Below are positions 11,525 to 23,488 of a stretch of DNA of 64,000 bases, in pieces. Under the pieces are notes generated by a model. That model was not told the DNA's origin, did not search any database, and saw only the letters and a program-made list of their open reading frames with translations. The translations under genes were made by a program, and so were the position numbers. Each line of letters begins with the position of its first letter. Within the stretch, counting starts at the first letter, position 1. Source of the DNA: Microvelia longipes (Eukaryota > Arthropoda > Insecta > Hemiptera > Veliidae); the NCBI GenBank assembly GCA_018340805.1, contig JACMZG010000008.1, positions 29,350,130-29,414,129 on the forward strand, in the 5' to 3' direction.

Positions 11525-11760
11525 GGGACATTTTTTTATTTATTTTATTTTATTAATTTTACAGTCTGTCACCATACAAAACATATTACATTTTAAAAGG
11601 GACATGACATTATGTCTAGCCATCAGTGAGGATGAATTTTGAATGATCGAACAGTTCTAAGATGTAGTGTTGCATTTTGCTTGTTACACTTCCAAGGTGT
11701 CTCTCGCACAATTCTATTGTATCAACAATACTTTTCCTAAATACCTACGGTATAAGTGTG
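11525..11760 (-). repeat. LINE 3'-end fragment
   Basis: A T-rich left edge (TTTTTTTATTTATTTTATTTTATT) is the complement of an A-rich LINE tail. The adjacent GGGACATGACATTATGTC and AACAGTT..AGATGTAG blocks recur at 51,278-51,345 next to LINE-coding remains. A GCATTTTGCTTGTTACA block recurs near 55,465. Confidence 0.45.
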
Positions 11761-13280
11761 GAAAAGAAAAACGTTTTTTCTTTGCTTCGTTGGTATATTT
11801 AGACATTTAATTAAACGTTTTAAAAATTTTCTTCTGTTTAAGAAATATTGGTATAGGAGTCAATAAATACGTGAAAATAAAAAGACTAAAAAATAATTAA
11901 AAGGACGAAAAAGGGTGTGGGACAGTAATTCCTATATGTTTTTGCTTTTTACCTGTTAAACAAGAATTTTATAAAATGGTCATAAATAAGTTTTTATTAT
12001 TTATTGCGAATAATACAGTCTCATTGATGCACAGCGAACGATGCTATTATTTAAATAATTAAATTTATTTAAGTATCATGAAGTAACATTAAGATTAAGA
12101 GCTGTTATGTTTCACGTTGTATGAAGTTAAGGCTTTGTATGAGGGTATCCTGGTCATAAGGGTTGTTTTATTGCTTTTAAAAAATAAGAAATTATCCCTA
12201 AAGGGGTAGCGGTAGTTCTCAGTCATGTGAAAGGCTACTAGCAGACTTACCCCTATCTTTTACCTCCTATCCTCTTCCCGTCCAGGAATAATGGATCATA
12301 ATAAAAATCTTTTATGGACGTACCTTTACAGTCGTCTCGGTTCAAAAAGACTCAATACTTCTGTCATTTCTATTTTATTTTAGACTCCCAACATCCTAGA
12401 CTGTAACAGAGAACATAATAAAAAGTTTAAGACGAATAAAACATGTGTAATAATAATAAAACATAACTTTCATGAAAGTTTAATACAGCATACGGAATAA
12501 ATAAAATATCATATAAAAGTTTTACAATAAAAATATAATCATGCTCAGCAAAGAATAATCGTCAACAATTTTTAATTTCCAATTCCTTGTCTTTCTCTTT
12601 TTAGGAGATAGTTAGGATGGAAATAAAAAATATATGTGAACTCTTCTTTGAACCGGTATTATTTTGCCCAAAGGATCAGTTTTCGGGTATCTGCATTAAA
12701 GCCATTCACCTTGTGGTTTTATCCAGAAAGGTGGTATAATGAAACCAATTCTAATCATTTTTACTTTTCCTTACCTTAGGTCAATAGGAAAAACTATTGT
12801 GATCACACTAAAACTCCGAAACCGAGGTTTTATAATAATTATTCGATATTCGTTAGAGCATTTTCATAACGTTCTTAGTTGTTTTCATCATGTTGTTCGT
12901 CTTACTGTGAGTGTGGTACCGAGTGTCTGTCTGTGTAACGCATAACTCCCGTTCTGCTTATACTAGAGATTTAAAATGTGGCACAAAAATTAGACTTCGG
13001 TTCTAGTTGTGCTGCTCGGAAGATGAAGTTTTTCCGACTACGATAACCTAGTTTGCTGAGTGATTAAATTTTTTTTAAATCCGTTGAAAATCGAAAATTT
13101 GACCAATAAAGTTGATATATGACACAAATGTACATCTGTAGGTGTTGATCCACAAAATTGGATTATGATGTTAGTCGCCATTTTAAAAATATTGATACTT
13201 AGATTTTAAAATTTTATCAGCCTCCACCTTTTATTTGTTTACTGTATCTTGACGATCATCATATCGTCAGACAGCGAAAC
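11761..13280. other. Intergenic, mostly featureless; dispersed repeat near 12,900-13,200
   Basis: No gene is visible. From about 12,900 (GTGAGTGTGGTACCGAGTGTCTG, AACTCCCGTTCTGCTTAT, CCACAAAATTG) the order of blocks matches 29,690-29,980, so a diverged repeat pair is present. Confidence 0.4.
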
Positions 13281-14564
13281 TCAGAATAAATTAGTAGACA
13301 ATTAGTAAACTTCTTAGAAATGAACAAAATTTTAAACAAAGCTCAATATGGATTTAGATCTGGTCGAGGAACAGAGGATGCAATAGCACAATTAGTCAAC
13401 TGCTTAAAGGATTGGCTTGATGATGGCAAGAAACCTGCCGTAGTAATGCTTGATTTAGCTAAAGCATTCGATACTGTTTCTCATAAATTACTAATTAAGA
13501 AGTTAAAAGCTATTGGATTTAGAGGAGCAGTACTCGAATGGTTTAAAAGCTACTTAAATGCTAGAACATGCAAGGTTAAAGTAAACAATGAAATAGGCAA
13601 TGAATTTACGTCTGAGTACTCAATACCCTAGGGCACAGTACTCGGTGGTATCTTGTTTTTAATCCATATCAACGATATTTTTAATTTAACTTTAAATTCA
13701 AAAATTATTGGCTACTGCGATGATTTGGCAGTTTTATGCGCTGCCAACACATACGAAGAAACATTAAGACTCCTTGAGACAGACATCAAGCTCATTAAAA
13801 ACTGGCTTGATACTAACTTACTTACTCTCAACATAAACAAAACCTGCTGCATGACAATGACTAACCAGACTAACAGACAGCCTGAATTCACTAAACTTAG
13901 AGTACACCAGATGGACTGTCACGCTACCTACCCCTTACCCTGTACTTGTCCAACATTAGCAAAAGTAAAAGATACAAAATATTTAGGACTAACAATAGAC
14001 GAATGCTTAAACTGGACGCCTCATATTCAACAACTTACGACAAGACTTAGACAAAGTATTTATATTTTTGCGAGAGTTACTGGATTCTTGTCACTAACGC
14101 AGGTAAGATCCCTATACTATGGAATTATTAATTCTATTATCCAATATGGAATAATAGCCTGGGGATCTGCCTGTGATACGACTAAGAGGATGGTACTCAA
14201 AGCACAGAAAGCTATAATCAGGACGATATTTAAAAAACCTAGAGGACACAGCACAAAAAAACTATATACTAAGTTAGACGTACTTAATATCGACAATATT
14301 TACAAAATGACATGCATACTTTACGGACTGAAAAACAGGGATGAACTGACAGAAGTACTTCACGGAAAAGGGACAAGAAGCGAAACGAAGAGGCTGTATC
14401 AATTACCCAGACTAACTGTAAAAGCCAACAATACTGGACATATAAACTGTAAAAACAACAAAACAATAAAACTACAAAACACTGACTTAAACAACTCAGA
14501 AAACAACTCCGAATCACCTAAAAAAAAAAATAAAGAAAAGACAGGAAAAACAAAAGTTAATTGA
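13281..14564 (+). pseudogene. Jockey/CR1-like LINE reverse transcriptase, 5'-truncated, one stop
   Basis: One frame from the codons before 13,320 to 14,564 encodes the RT domain: LNKAQYGFRSGRGTEDAI, then AVVMLDLAKAFDTVSH (block A with the catalytic D), LGTVLGGILFLIHINDI in place of PQG-V-GP-LF, GYCDDLAVLC in place of Y(A/V)DD, and thumb blocks TKYLGLTIDECLNW and NSIIQYGIIAWGSA. An in-frame TAG at 13,629-13,631 replaces the expected Gln, and Ala of the YADD box is Cys. The endonuclease part is missing and a TAA lies just upstream, so the copy is 5'-truncated. The last 40 residues are Lys/Asn-rich. It would copy its own RNA into the genome; it is dead here but rather well kept. Confidence 0.85.
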
Positions 14565-14965
14565 CACCTTCGCCCTTGATCAAGATCAACCAAATATTCA
14601 AATTAATAAGGATAAGACAAACATAGAATAAATAATAGATAAATTAACAATTAAATAAATAGATAAATATAATGTAATATAATATACAATAACATAATAT
14701 AGTATTATAATATAATATAATAATATACTATAATATAAATTTAATTAAAAATATTGTAAAAAAAATAGCTAAATGTAAATAAATAAATAAATTTAAATTT
14801 ATAATATAACACACTAATAATACTGCATGCTGCATGCTCTACTAACAAGCATGAGATTAGATGTTAAGCTTTAGTTATTAAGTAAATGCCACACAGCGCA
14901 GGGTTTTTTAACTCTTTAGAGTGGCATTAGATCCTTTAATGTTAAAAAAAAAAAAAAAAAAACAA
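14565..14965 (+). repeat. LINE 3' region with TAAATAAA tail and following A-tailed segment
   Basis: After the LINE stop the DNA is almost pure A/T, with ATAAATAAATAAAT near 14,775-14,792, typical of jockey/CR1-like tails. A separate short segment (14,820-14,945; TACTGCATGCTGCATGC and GTGGCATTAGATCC) then ends in about 18 A residues, which suggests a second retroposed piece. Confidence 0.5.
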
Positions 14966-15074
14966 AATTCCAAAGCTATTGAACGATTTACCTCATAAAA
15001 TTTAAACTAACAAATCCTGTGATACATTGATAAAATATAGAGATAATATCATCATTAAGATCAATACTAAGAAA

Positions 15075-15159
15075 AACCACTCTATCTTGAGGTCGAGCAC
15101 AGCGAGACCGAAGTAATATTTCTTAATATTATATTTAATATTTAGATATATATTATATA

Positions 15160-15230
<71 letters not shown>

Positions 15231-15397
15231 TATTAATAATAATATCTTCAGCTTCGGGTAATCATCATATCCTGAGGATCCAAAATATAATGTGTAATAT
15301 TCATTACATTCTAGACTTTGGATAACCACTCTATCTTAAGGTCGAGTACAGCGAGACCGAAGTAATATTTCTTAATATTATATTTAATATTTAGATA

Positions 15398-15439
<42 letters not shown>

Positions 15440-15570
15440 TATATATATATATCTTCAGCTTCGGTAATCATCATATCCTGAGGATCCAAAAATATAATGT
15501 GTAATATTCATTACATTCTAGACTTTGGATAACCACTCTATCTTAAGGTCGAGTACAGCGAGACCGAGTA
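15075..15570. repeat. Tandem duplication around TA arrays
   Basis: A unit begins CCACTCTATCTT.AGGTCGAG and continues through AGCGAGACCGAAGTAATATT, a TA array, CTTCAGCTTCGG and CCTGAGGATCC to CATTACATTCTAGACTTTGGATAA. It occurs twice in tandem, with a partial third start at 15,532. The copies differ mainly in TA length (about 75 versus 55 bp). Confidence 0.85.
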
Positions 15571-15679
15571 CTATCACCCTAGGCTTTATCAACCGAGTAA
15601 TCTGAACCAGAATTATTTTGTTTAATCCCACTTGCGACAGTAGCCATTTTTATAGTATTTAGAGAATTCCCCAAGAAAA

Positions 15680-16240
15680 ACTCGCGTAGGGAGTACTTCG
15701 GAACTTTTCCTCATCACATCAGGTTTGCTAGCCTCATCCTTCCTACTTCGAACTCGTTTCAGAATATAAAATTCGCGAAATTTATACTGCAGCCTGTCGT
15801 CGAATTCACATCGCTTGTCCTTAGACAGTAAATGCATCCGTTTCATTTTCCCACCAACACTGTTGTATGGGACAGTTACCCATACAATACTGACCACGCT
15901 TAATGCTGCTTAACTTTTATGATATACTTGTATTGAAACGAAACGTAGTGTACTTAATTACTAAGTAAAGGTATATAATTGTTCTTAATTTTAACACAAT
16001 AACACTGTTTTCCGATTTTTAAAAAAATTTCACATGTCATTTGATAAAAAATGAACAAATCCAGATAATGAGATGAAACTTAGCACATTTGTTAGTCTTA
16101 TACATAGTTATAATAACACACACTCACACAACTTTGTGAAAACTACTCAGGAGGCTATAACACACCTGAAACGGATAATTTCAGTGACATTCCAGTTTCG
16201 GATTTTTTTGCAATCACAATAGTTTTCCTATATACCTGCG
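15680..16240 (+). repeat. Repeat R1 copy
   Basis: It has the R1 order: CTTCGGAACTTTTCCTCATC, CTCATCCTTCCTACTTCG, AATGCTGCTTAACTTTTATGA, ATTGAAACGAAACGTAGTG, CACCTGAAACGGATAATT and GTTTTCCTATATACCTGCGG. The predicted minus-strand frame at 15,622-15,897 is a shadow. Confidence 0.6.
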
Positions 16241-16246
16241 GTCTAA

Positions 16247-16866
<620 letters not shown>

Positions 16867-17371
16867 CTTTAATCTGCAATTCAAGGAACGTTGAAGGGAC
16901 GTTATATCTTTATTTAATTATTCCTTCTTTCTTAAATTTTGTTATTACAAATTACTTTTAATTCAATTCTCTTTTTTAATAGACATTCAGAAATATCTAA
17001 TATTTGTTAATAGAAACTAATGCCGACTACCTCATATGCGTAATTAACTTTCAAATTTTTTTAAGATTTTTAGATCTTTATTTAAAATCAAATTTTTAAT
17101 TACCAACTTAAGTGGATTTAGAATCTTGAAGTTTTGTTTACGTTTTTTTTGTAAATGACGCAGCAATAAATATCGTCCAGTCATTACTCTTTACCTATAA
17201 AAGAGATTATTTAGATATTATTGTTCTTTAATTTAATTCTCTAGTTTATTTATTTTTTACATTTACTTTTTAATATTGTGTTTACTTTACCAATATCATT
17301 ATTAGTTCATCAATATTGTGATAATTTCTTTTTAAATTAGTTTATTTTTGAATCTTAAATAACTCTAAACA

Positions 17372-19097
17372 ATGTTAACTATTGAACAAAGAATTCATTT
17401 AATTAAATGTTATGGTGTGGGAGATGTTTCTTATAGCTACGCTATTGATCTTTTTCATCAAAAATACCCTGGTGAGAAATAAGCAAAGTAGGCTTAAAAA
17501 ACTTAATTGAAAAATTTAGCAGAACAGGAAGTGTTCAAGATATAAACAAAAAGAAAAAGGATTACAATAATAATGACGCGGCGACAATATTGGTTTTTGA
17601 TTCCATAAATACGAACCCTAAATTATCTCTTAGAAAGAGAGAAGATGAGTTGAATATTGGTAAAACGCATATTCATAGAATCCTTAAAAATAATATGTTT
17701 CACGCTTTCAAACCACATACCATTCATAAATTAGAACCAGGGGACGATGAGCGTAGGCTTTATTTCTGTTTAGAACTAGGAGAAAAACTTATGAACAATT
17801 AAAATTTTCATAAACAAATTATATTTAGTGATGAATCGACATTCAGCACAAATGGAAGTGTAACAACGCAAAACAGTCGATACTGGGCACAAAATAATCC
17901 AAATTACACGATAACAACCAGAAGTCAAAAGTACAAAAAAATTGTTTTTTAAAAGAAATCTAGAGCTGCGGCAGGGAAAATTAGCGCTAACATCTGCAAC
18001 CGGAAAAAGAAACAAAATAATTCCCTCCTCCTATTAATAGGCCAAGAGCCCAGAGGTGTTCTGTTAATAAAAAGTGTAATGGCTGGAACAGGTCTCAATT
18101 TTTCGTAAATACCTTCCTGAATAAGAATCTGCAATTCTGCCGACTCGTATCGGATGGGTGTCCCAGGCAGAACGCACTTTAGGGGTCAAAGGTTCTGCCT
18201 GGGACACCCATCCGATACGAGTCGGCAGAATTGCAGATCCTTGTTCAGGAAGGTTTACGAAAAATTGAGACCGGTTCCAGCCATTACACTGTTTGTTAAC
18301 TTGGGTGGTAAATTTGACCTGTAAAGTGCGTTCTGCCTGGGACGCACATCCGATACGAGTCTGCAGAATTGCAGATCCTTGTTCAGGAAGGTATTTACGA
18401 AAAATTGAGACCGGTTCCAGCCATTACACTGTTTGTTAACTTGGGTGGTAAATTTGACCTGTAAAGTGCGTTCTGCCTGGGACGCACATCCGATAGGAGT
18501 CGGCAGAATTGCAGATCTTTGTTCAGGAAGGTATTTAGGAAAAATTGAGACCGGTTCCAGCCATTACACTTTTTATTAAGAAAACACCCCTGGGCTGTTG
18601 GCCTATAATTATAAAATTGTTTGGTGCGCAATTACACATACTAAAGTTATTGGTCCGTATTTTTACCCCACACATTAAATCATAATATTTATTTAGACTT
18701 ATTAAATAACTTTCTACTTGAAGAATTAGAAACAGAATCTTTGGAATTTAGGCTAAATTCTTACTTTCAACATGACGGCTGTCCGGCACACTCAACAATT
18801 GATGTAAGGCAATGGTTAACCAATAAATTTTGGGAAAAATGGATTGGTCGTTATGGCCCCATAGCTTGGCCCCCGAGATCACCAGATTTAACACAACTTG
18901 ATTTTTTTTTTTTATGGGGATATCTGAAAGAAAAGGTTTATGATGATAATCTAGTTCTAGACGATATCGAAGCCTTAAAAAGAAAAATTCAAGAAGCTGT
19001 AACTACAATAAATGAAGAGATGTTAGCATGAGTGTATGCAGAATTTAAAAAGCGGTTAGAACTCTGCGTTGAACTAGGTGGAGGTAACATTGAATAA
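17372..19097 (+). pseudogene. Mariner-superfamily transposase, split and frameshifted
   Basis: The frame starts MLTIEQRIHLIKCYG at 17,372, an N-terminal helix-turn-helix type start. Stops appear by 17,487. Recognisable parts follow: IHRILKNNMFHAFKPH (17,674-17,725), IIFSDESTFS with the first catalytic D (about 17,816), and NSRYWAQNNPNYT. After the inserted foldback, KVIGPYFYPTH, a frameshift, then SYFQHDGCPAHS with the second D and WPPRSPDLTQLDFF with the third D. There are 41 residues between the second and third D, the D,D41D spacing reported for rosa-like mariners. It ends with CVELGGGNIE and TAA. Several stops and shifts make it inactive. Confidence 0.85.
18035..18610. mobile_element. Foldback element inserted in the transposase gene, with 3 internal tandem units
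   Basis: The two ends (ATAGGCCAAGAGCCCAG and its inverted, slightly changed form near 18,590-18,608) begin inverted repeats of about 145 bp that run through AGTGTAATGGCTGG, TCTGCAATTCTGCCGACTC and CCAGGCAGAACGCACTTTA. The interior and right arm hold three direct units of about 139 bp, with TTCTGCCTGGGAC at 18,193, 18,331 and 18,471. It breaks the transposase between YKKIVF and KVIGPYF. Confidence 0.85.
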
Positions 19098-19209
19098 TTT
19101 GTTCAAATTTCGTTTTCAATTCAAACAATTATAAAGTATTTTCAAACCCATTTTAATATTTCTGTTTTTGTCTTTATCAAAACTCAACCACTCTCACTTT
19201 TCTTTCCAG

Positions 19210-19660
19210 TTTTATTAAAATATCATAGTTAGTGTTACTTGAATCGAAGTTTACAATAATACAATTTTTGTTCCAGTAATCAAGACCTTTAAAACGATGT
19301 ATCATTTATCCACATTGAACCACTTTTATTTTTTTCAAAATTTGGGTGATGGGGCAAAATGGGTGAATTTTAAAAATTTTTATTTTAATTTTTTTTATGG
19401 AAAATTTGTCTCAGGGGGACAATTAAACAAATTTATGAAGAATACTTTTTTTCCGAAAAATCAAAATTAAGCCTACTTTACTCTTCGTCCATTTTTCAAA
19501 CTTGCAGTTTTTGGGTCCACCCTTAAAAATAAAAAAAAAATACAAATATGATAAATCTTAGTTTAAAGACATGCAGAAGCTTTTATAAAGAGTGACTTTT
19601 TTTCGAAATGAAATTTTTTTTCATTTACACGTATCGTTAAGTCCATCCAGGGACACCCTG
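19210..19660 (-). repeat. Right terminal inverted repeat of the mariner-like element
   Basis: Reverse complement of the left TIR with a few substitutions and small gaps in homopolymers. It starts right after the transposase 3' end. Confidence 0.9.
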
Positions 19661-19720
19661 TATATATATATATATATAATATATATATATATATATAATA
19701 TATTATATATATATATATAT

Positions 19721-19804
<84 letters not shown>
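19661..19804. repeat. (TA)n microsatellite, right flank of the mariner
   Basis: TA array with several phase slips. Together with 16,247-16,415 it probably was one array split by the insertion. Confidence 0.95.
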
Positions 19805-21286
19805 TGTATGTATGTAAGTGTGTATGCATAATACGTTTGGTATTTGTTGATATGCTTCTTACAAAACTACTAATAAGATAAACTGACTCCCCGGACCAGC
19901 AAAGAGGCCAAAGGCTTCTTGTTTTAACATTTGTCTGTAAGGTTTTTTGAAGGTAGGTGTTGATAACTTTTTTTATAATCATTAATTTGTTAGTATTTTA
20001 TATTATTAATAATATTAATATAAGACCTTTTATTGTTAAAACGATTTCAGCTTTAAGAAAAATATCTCTACAGAAGAAATGTTTTAAAGCTTCGTGATGC
20101 GAAAAAATCAGGACAATTAGAGAGCCGAGGGGTCTTACGATATTTAGGTCTTAAATAGCCAAGAAATTGGATATTGTCTAGTTCCGTCACGAGTCAGTAA
20201 GACCAGATGTTGGTCAAGTTTCTTCACATGCACAGCAAAGTTCTGTCATGAGATGTTATTTTCCATACATCAGTTTCTTTAAAAGAGCTAGGTTTGAAAA
20301 ATACGAGATATCCTCATACCAAGCGAATTTCTTGAGGAATGCTTTTTTTATTCTTAAAAAAACATAGACAATATCTAAAAGCGGGTACAATGGAACCTTA
20401 GTGATTCACTTATCTTTTAACAGTACTGTATGTTCAAAAGTTAAATAAAAAAACTTTAATTTAATAATTCAAGATAGCAGCCGATGTTGTAAAAACTTTA
20501 GTGGATTTATTAGTTATGTCTAAATAATTTATTTAACTCGAATGTAAAATTTCCATTTTTATTAATTAACCTTGTATGACTGCAAAACGAGCAAACATGT
20601 TTCAAATTTGTTTCATTTTCCGGGCAGCAAAAGTAGACTTGAATTTTGGTGGTAATATTGAACACAGCAGGAGTTATTCGTGGCACAGATAGATAAATAC
20701 AGGGAGCATGATGAAATCCCCTAAGTAAGTTTTAAAATACCTATGTCATACATGACTGATTTATGTGAAATCTGAAGTCCATATTTTTAGGGTTGAATTA
20801 ATAGTTTTCCTGTTGACCTGCAGTAGGCGATTAAAAGTAAGACATAAATAAATGATAAAAAATAGCTAAATTCCGGTGGCGGAATATTAAAGAATTTCCA
20901 TACTAAAGAAATAATAAAAAATATTGCAAAATAACTCATAAGAAAAAATACACAAATGAAAAAAAAATGTACTTTCGGTATCAGAACTTACCAAACAGTA
21001 AGAAGTATGGTAAAAGTACCATTTTGTTATGGTAACACCTTACCATAATTAAGAACCATACCCGTCCGTATGGTTCTACAACAGCCTTAAAACAGGAAAT
21101 GACCTATAATCCCATTATCCTCTCCAGGTATTGACCTTGCTGGATGGTCCTTAACATTAGTAATCGCATAGACATGTTTGACGTTCTAAAATGAATCATA
21201 GTGTACTCTCAAAGGAACCACTAGTGCTGAATTTCATCTCGGATGATCATTAACGAACTATTAAGAAACGTATACAAGTAAACATG
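19805..21286. other. Intergenic, no gene seen
   Basis: No exon or repeat core was recognised on either strand. Confidence 0.35.
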
Positions 21287-21322
21287 GCTTTCATTTCATC
21301 ATGCTGATGATGAAATGAAAGC
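21287..21322. repeat. Perfect hairpin, 16-bp stem and 4-nt loop
   Basis: GCTTTCATTTCATCAT, then GCTG, then the exact reverse complement. The stem is perfect. No flanking TIR or TSD was seen. Confidence 0.85.
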
Positions 21323-22387
21323 ATTTATTGCATTGGCCATGGTTAAATTATTTATTGTTTTAATAATTTATCCTCCTTTTTAAAACCCTAACACGTATTT
21401 ATACATAAGACCACAGTTAACGTAACCATATACAGCAAGATCGTTGACTTCTTTCTTCTTCCACCTTTGATAGTACTAGCGCTGTTCCCCAAAATAGCGG
21501 TGAAAAGCACAAGTGACTCTCTTCCGCTTTTTTAAGAATCTTAACTTAATCTTTAAAGGAAACTAGCTCATAGTATATAGTTAGGACATCCTATACGGCA
21601 AAGAGTACCATAATTTTTGTTCTATTTTCCATTAATAAAAAATGTGCCTAAGGAAAAATGGTACTCTAAAGAGTTAAGAAACTCAGCGATTAGCTGTTTT
21701 TAAAAATGTATGAATTTATTTACTATTTGTACTATGTACTATTTATGAACACAAATAGTAAAAGCATGTCTTATCATTCTCATGTCTTATATCATGTCTT
21801 ATCATTAAATTTAATAAGAAAAATTAAAAGGTATTTAAAAGAAATCATCTAAAGAAAAAACTAAAAGAAACACTTTCAATCAACCGTACACACGAAGTTA
21901 AAAACATTGTTATAAATCGATCAAAATAGTACCACTAGACTTATCTATCTTAGTGGCATGCTTTAACTGACCAACAATAACACACAATGAGCTACAACGA
22001 TAAAAAACATACACACGCATTGTCTGTATGTGTATGTGTGTGTATGTATAGGTGACAACTAGTCAAAAACCACTTAGGTCTTTAAAACCTAATTAAGTTG
22101 AATCCCATGTTTGGGTATTTAGTGCAAACACAATACTTTCTCTATATATCTACAAATCTCTATATATCTTTCTCATTTGCCTATAAATAACAAATGAGGA
22201 AAAGTAATAAGATTTTTTTTTGTTTGATTTCATACAATAAACCGATATAGGCGACAGGTCTATTAAATGATTCCTTTAATAGTGAAGTATGATACTATTA
22301 AATGAAATAATAATAATTATTATTTTTAATATTATTAATGAAATAATAATAATAATAACTTACATTCTTGATATAATACTGTTACTT
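21323..22387. other. Intergenic, with an R1-like piece at about 21,990-22,210
   Basis: A CATGTCTTAT motif repeats three times near 21,763-21,802. A fragment of repeat R1 (CA/TG-rich run, AAACCACTTAGG, GCAAACACAATACTTTC) occurs near 22,000-22,150. No gene. Confidence 0.4.
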
Positions 22388-23129
22388 CCATAGATAAACA
22401 ATATTAACATAGATGGTTCACTTCCGAGAGTTTTAGGAACCCTCAATTCACAGGTATAAACCTGTCAATGAGGCACCCAACTTAAATCATAAACATAAGT
22501 TTATGATTTAAGTTGGGGGCCTCATCAATAGTCTTGAAGAGCGCTAGTAGTAAGAACCTATTTGCTTAATTCTTCAGATTGTGTTGAAGTATTTTTTTAA
22601 TACAAATAGTTTCCAATTTATTATAATATTCGCGTTGTATTTTGTTTTCCAAAACTTGGGGGTCTCATCACGCGGAATAGCACCGTTGTTATCTTTTCAA
22701 AAATAACAATAGTTCATTTTGAGTCTTTTAGACTTAAGATTTAAATTTGCAATTTGAATATAACATTTCGGGTTGGCGCTATCGGATAAGTTATGTAAAC
22801 TCAAAAAAAGAAACTATTATAGGGTCGAATCCCATGGGAAACGGTATGAGAATTAAAAGAGGAAAAATTATATTTTTTAATTATCTAAATTTTAAACGAA
22901 ATTCATATAAAAGCTCATTTGAGATCACTCATCCATCGTCTTCTCATTATTCTAGTGATGGATAGTGGATAGAAAGACTTGATAACTCTCAACAGCTCGT
23001 TGTTTGGTTAGTAAAAATATCTGAGTTTCACGCTTCCACCACAAGAGTGTACTACAAGAGCCTTCTGCATCCCGTCAATTACGGTAAAAAAATGAGTGAA
23101 CCATCTATGTTAATATTATTTATCTATGG
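22388..23129. mobile_element. Non-autonomous DNA element with 35-bp TIRs
   Basis: The left end at 22,388-22,422 (CCATAGATAAACAATATTAA then CATAGATGGTTCACT) is mirrored at 23,095-23,129 with one mismatch. The 740-bp interior holds a strong hairpin (22,470-22,523) and a short open frame of no known family. Superfamily not recognised. No clear target duplication was seen. Confidence 0.75.
22470..22523. repeat. Hairpin, 25-bp stem (1 mismatch) and 4-nt loop
   Basis: GAGGCACCCAACTTAAATC..AAAC pairs with GTTT..GATTTAAGTTGGGGGCCTC around the loop ATAA. It lies 50 bp inside the left TIR of the element above. Confidence 0.85.
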
Positions 23130-23488
23130 GTACATCTTTAGATAAACCATATTGTTTCACAACATAAAAATTGACACATATAATAAATAAAAAGGTAAAT
23201 AAACACTAAAAACTAAGGGGTCACCTAAACCAAAGAAGTGCCATAAGGCATGCTAACTTATATTAGGGCTAGTAATTCAATAACACAGCGTTGTTAAATT
23301 TGATATTTTTTATATAAAAGTGTTCATCCGGAGTAAAATGACCGATTTGACGTCTAAAATAATAATGTAGATTTTATGAAATGCCGTATGATAAAATTTA
23401 CCTTACGGTAAAATACTGAAAGTGTGAAAGAGATTCGTTATCAAAATAATTAAAGCAATTGATCATTTTTTTAGTGAAATCGGTCCGA
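23130..23488. other. Short intergenic stretch downstream of the coiled-coil gene
   Basis: This should hold the 3' UTR of the minus-strand gene. No clear AATAAA was found close to the stop. Confidence 0.3.

Noticed and set aside
17590..17802. Separate small gene upstream of the transposase
   Set aside because: It is a fragment of the broken transposase frame (IHRILKNNMFHAFK region), not an independent gene.
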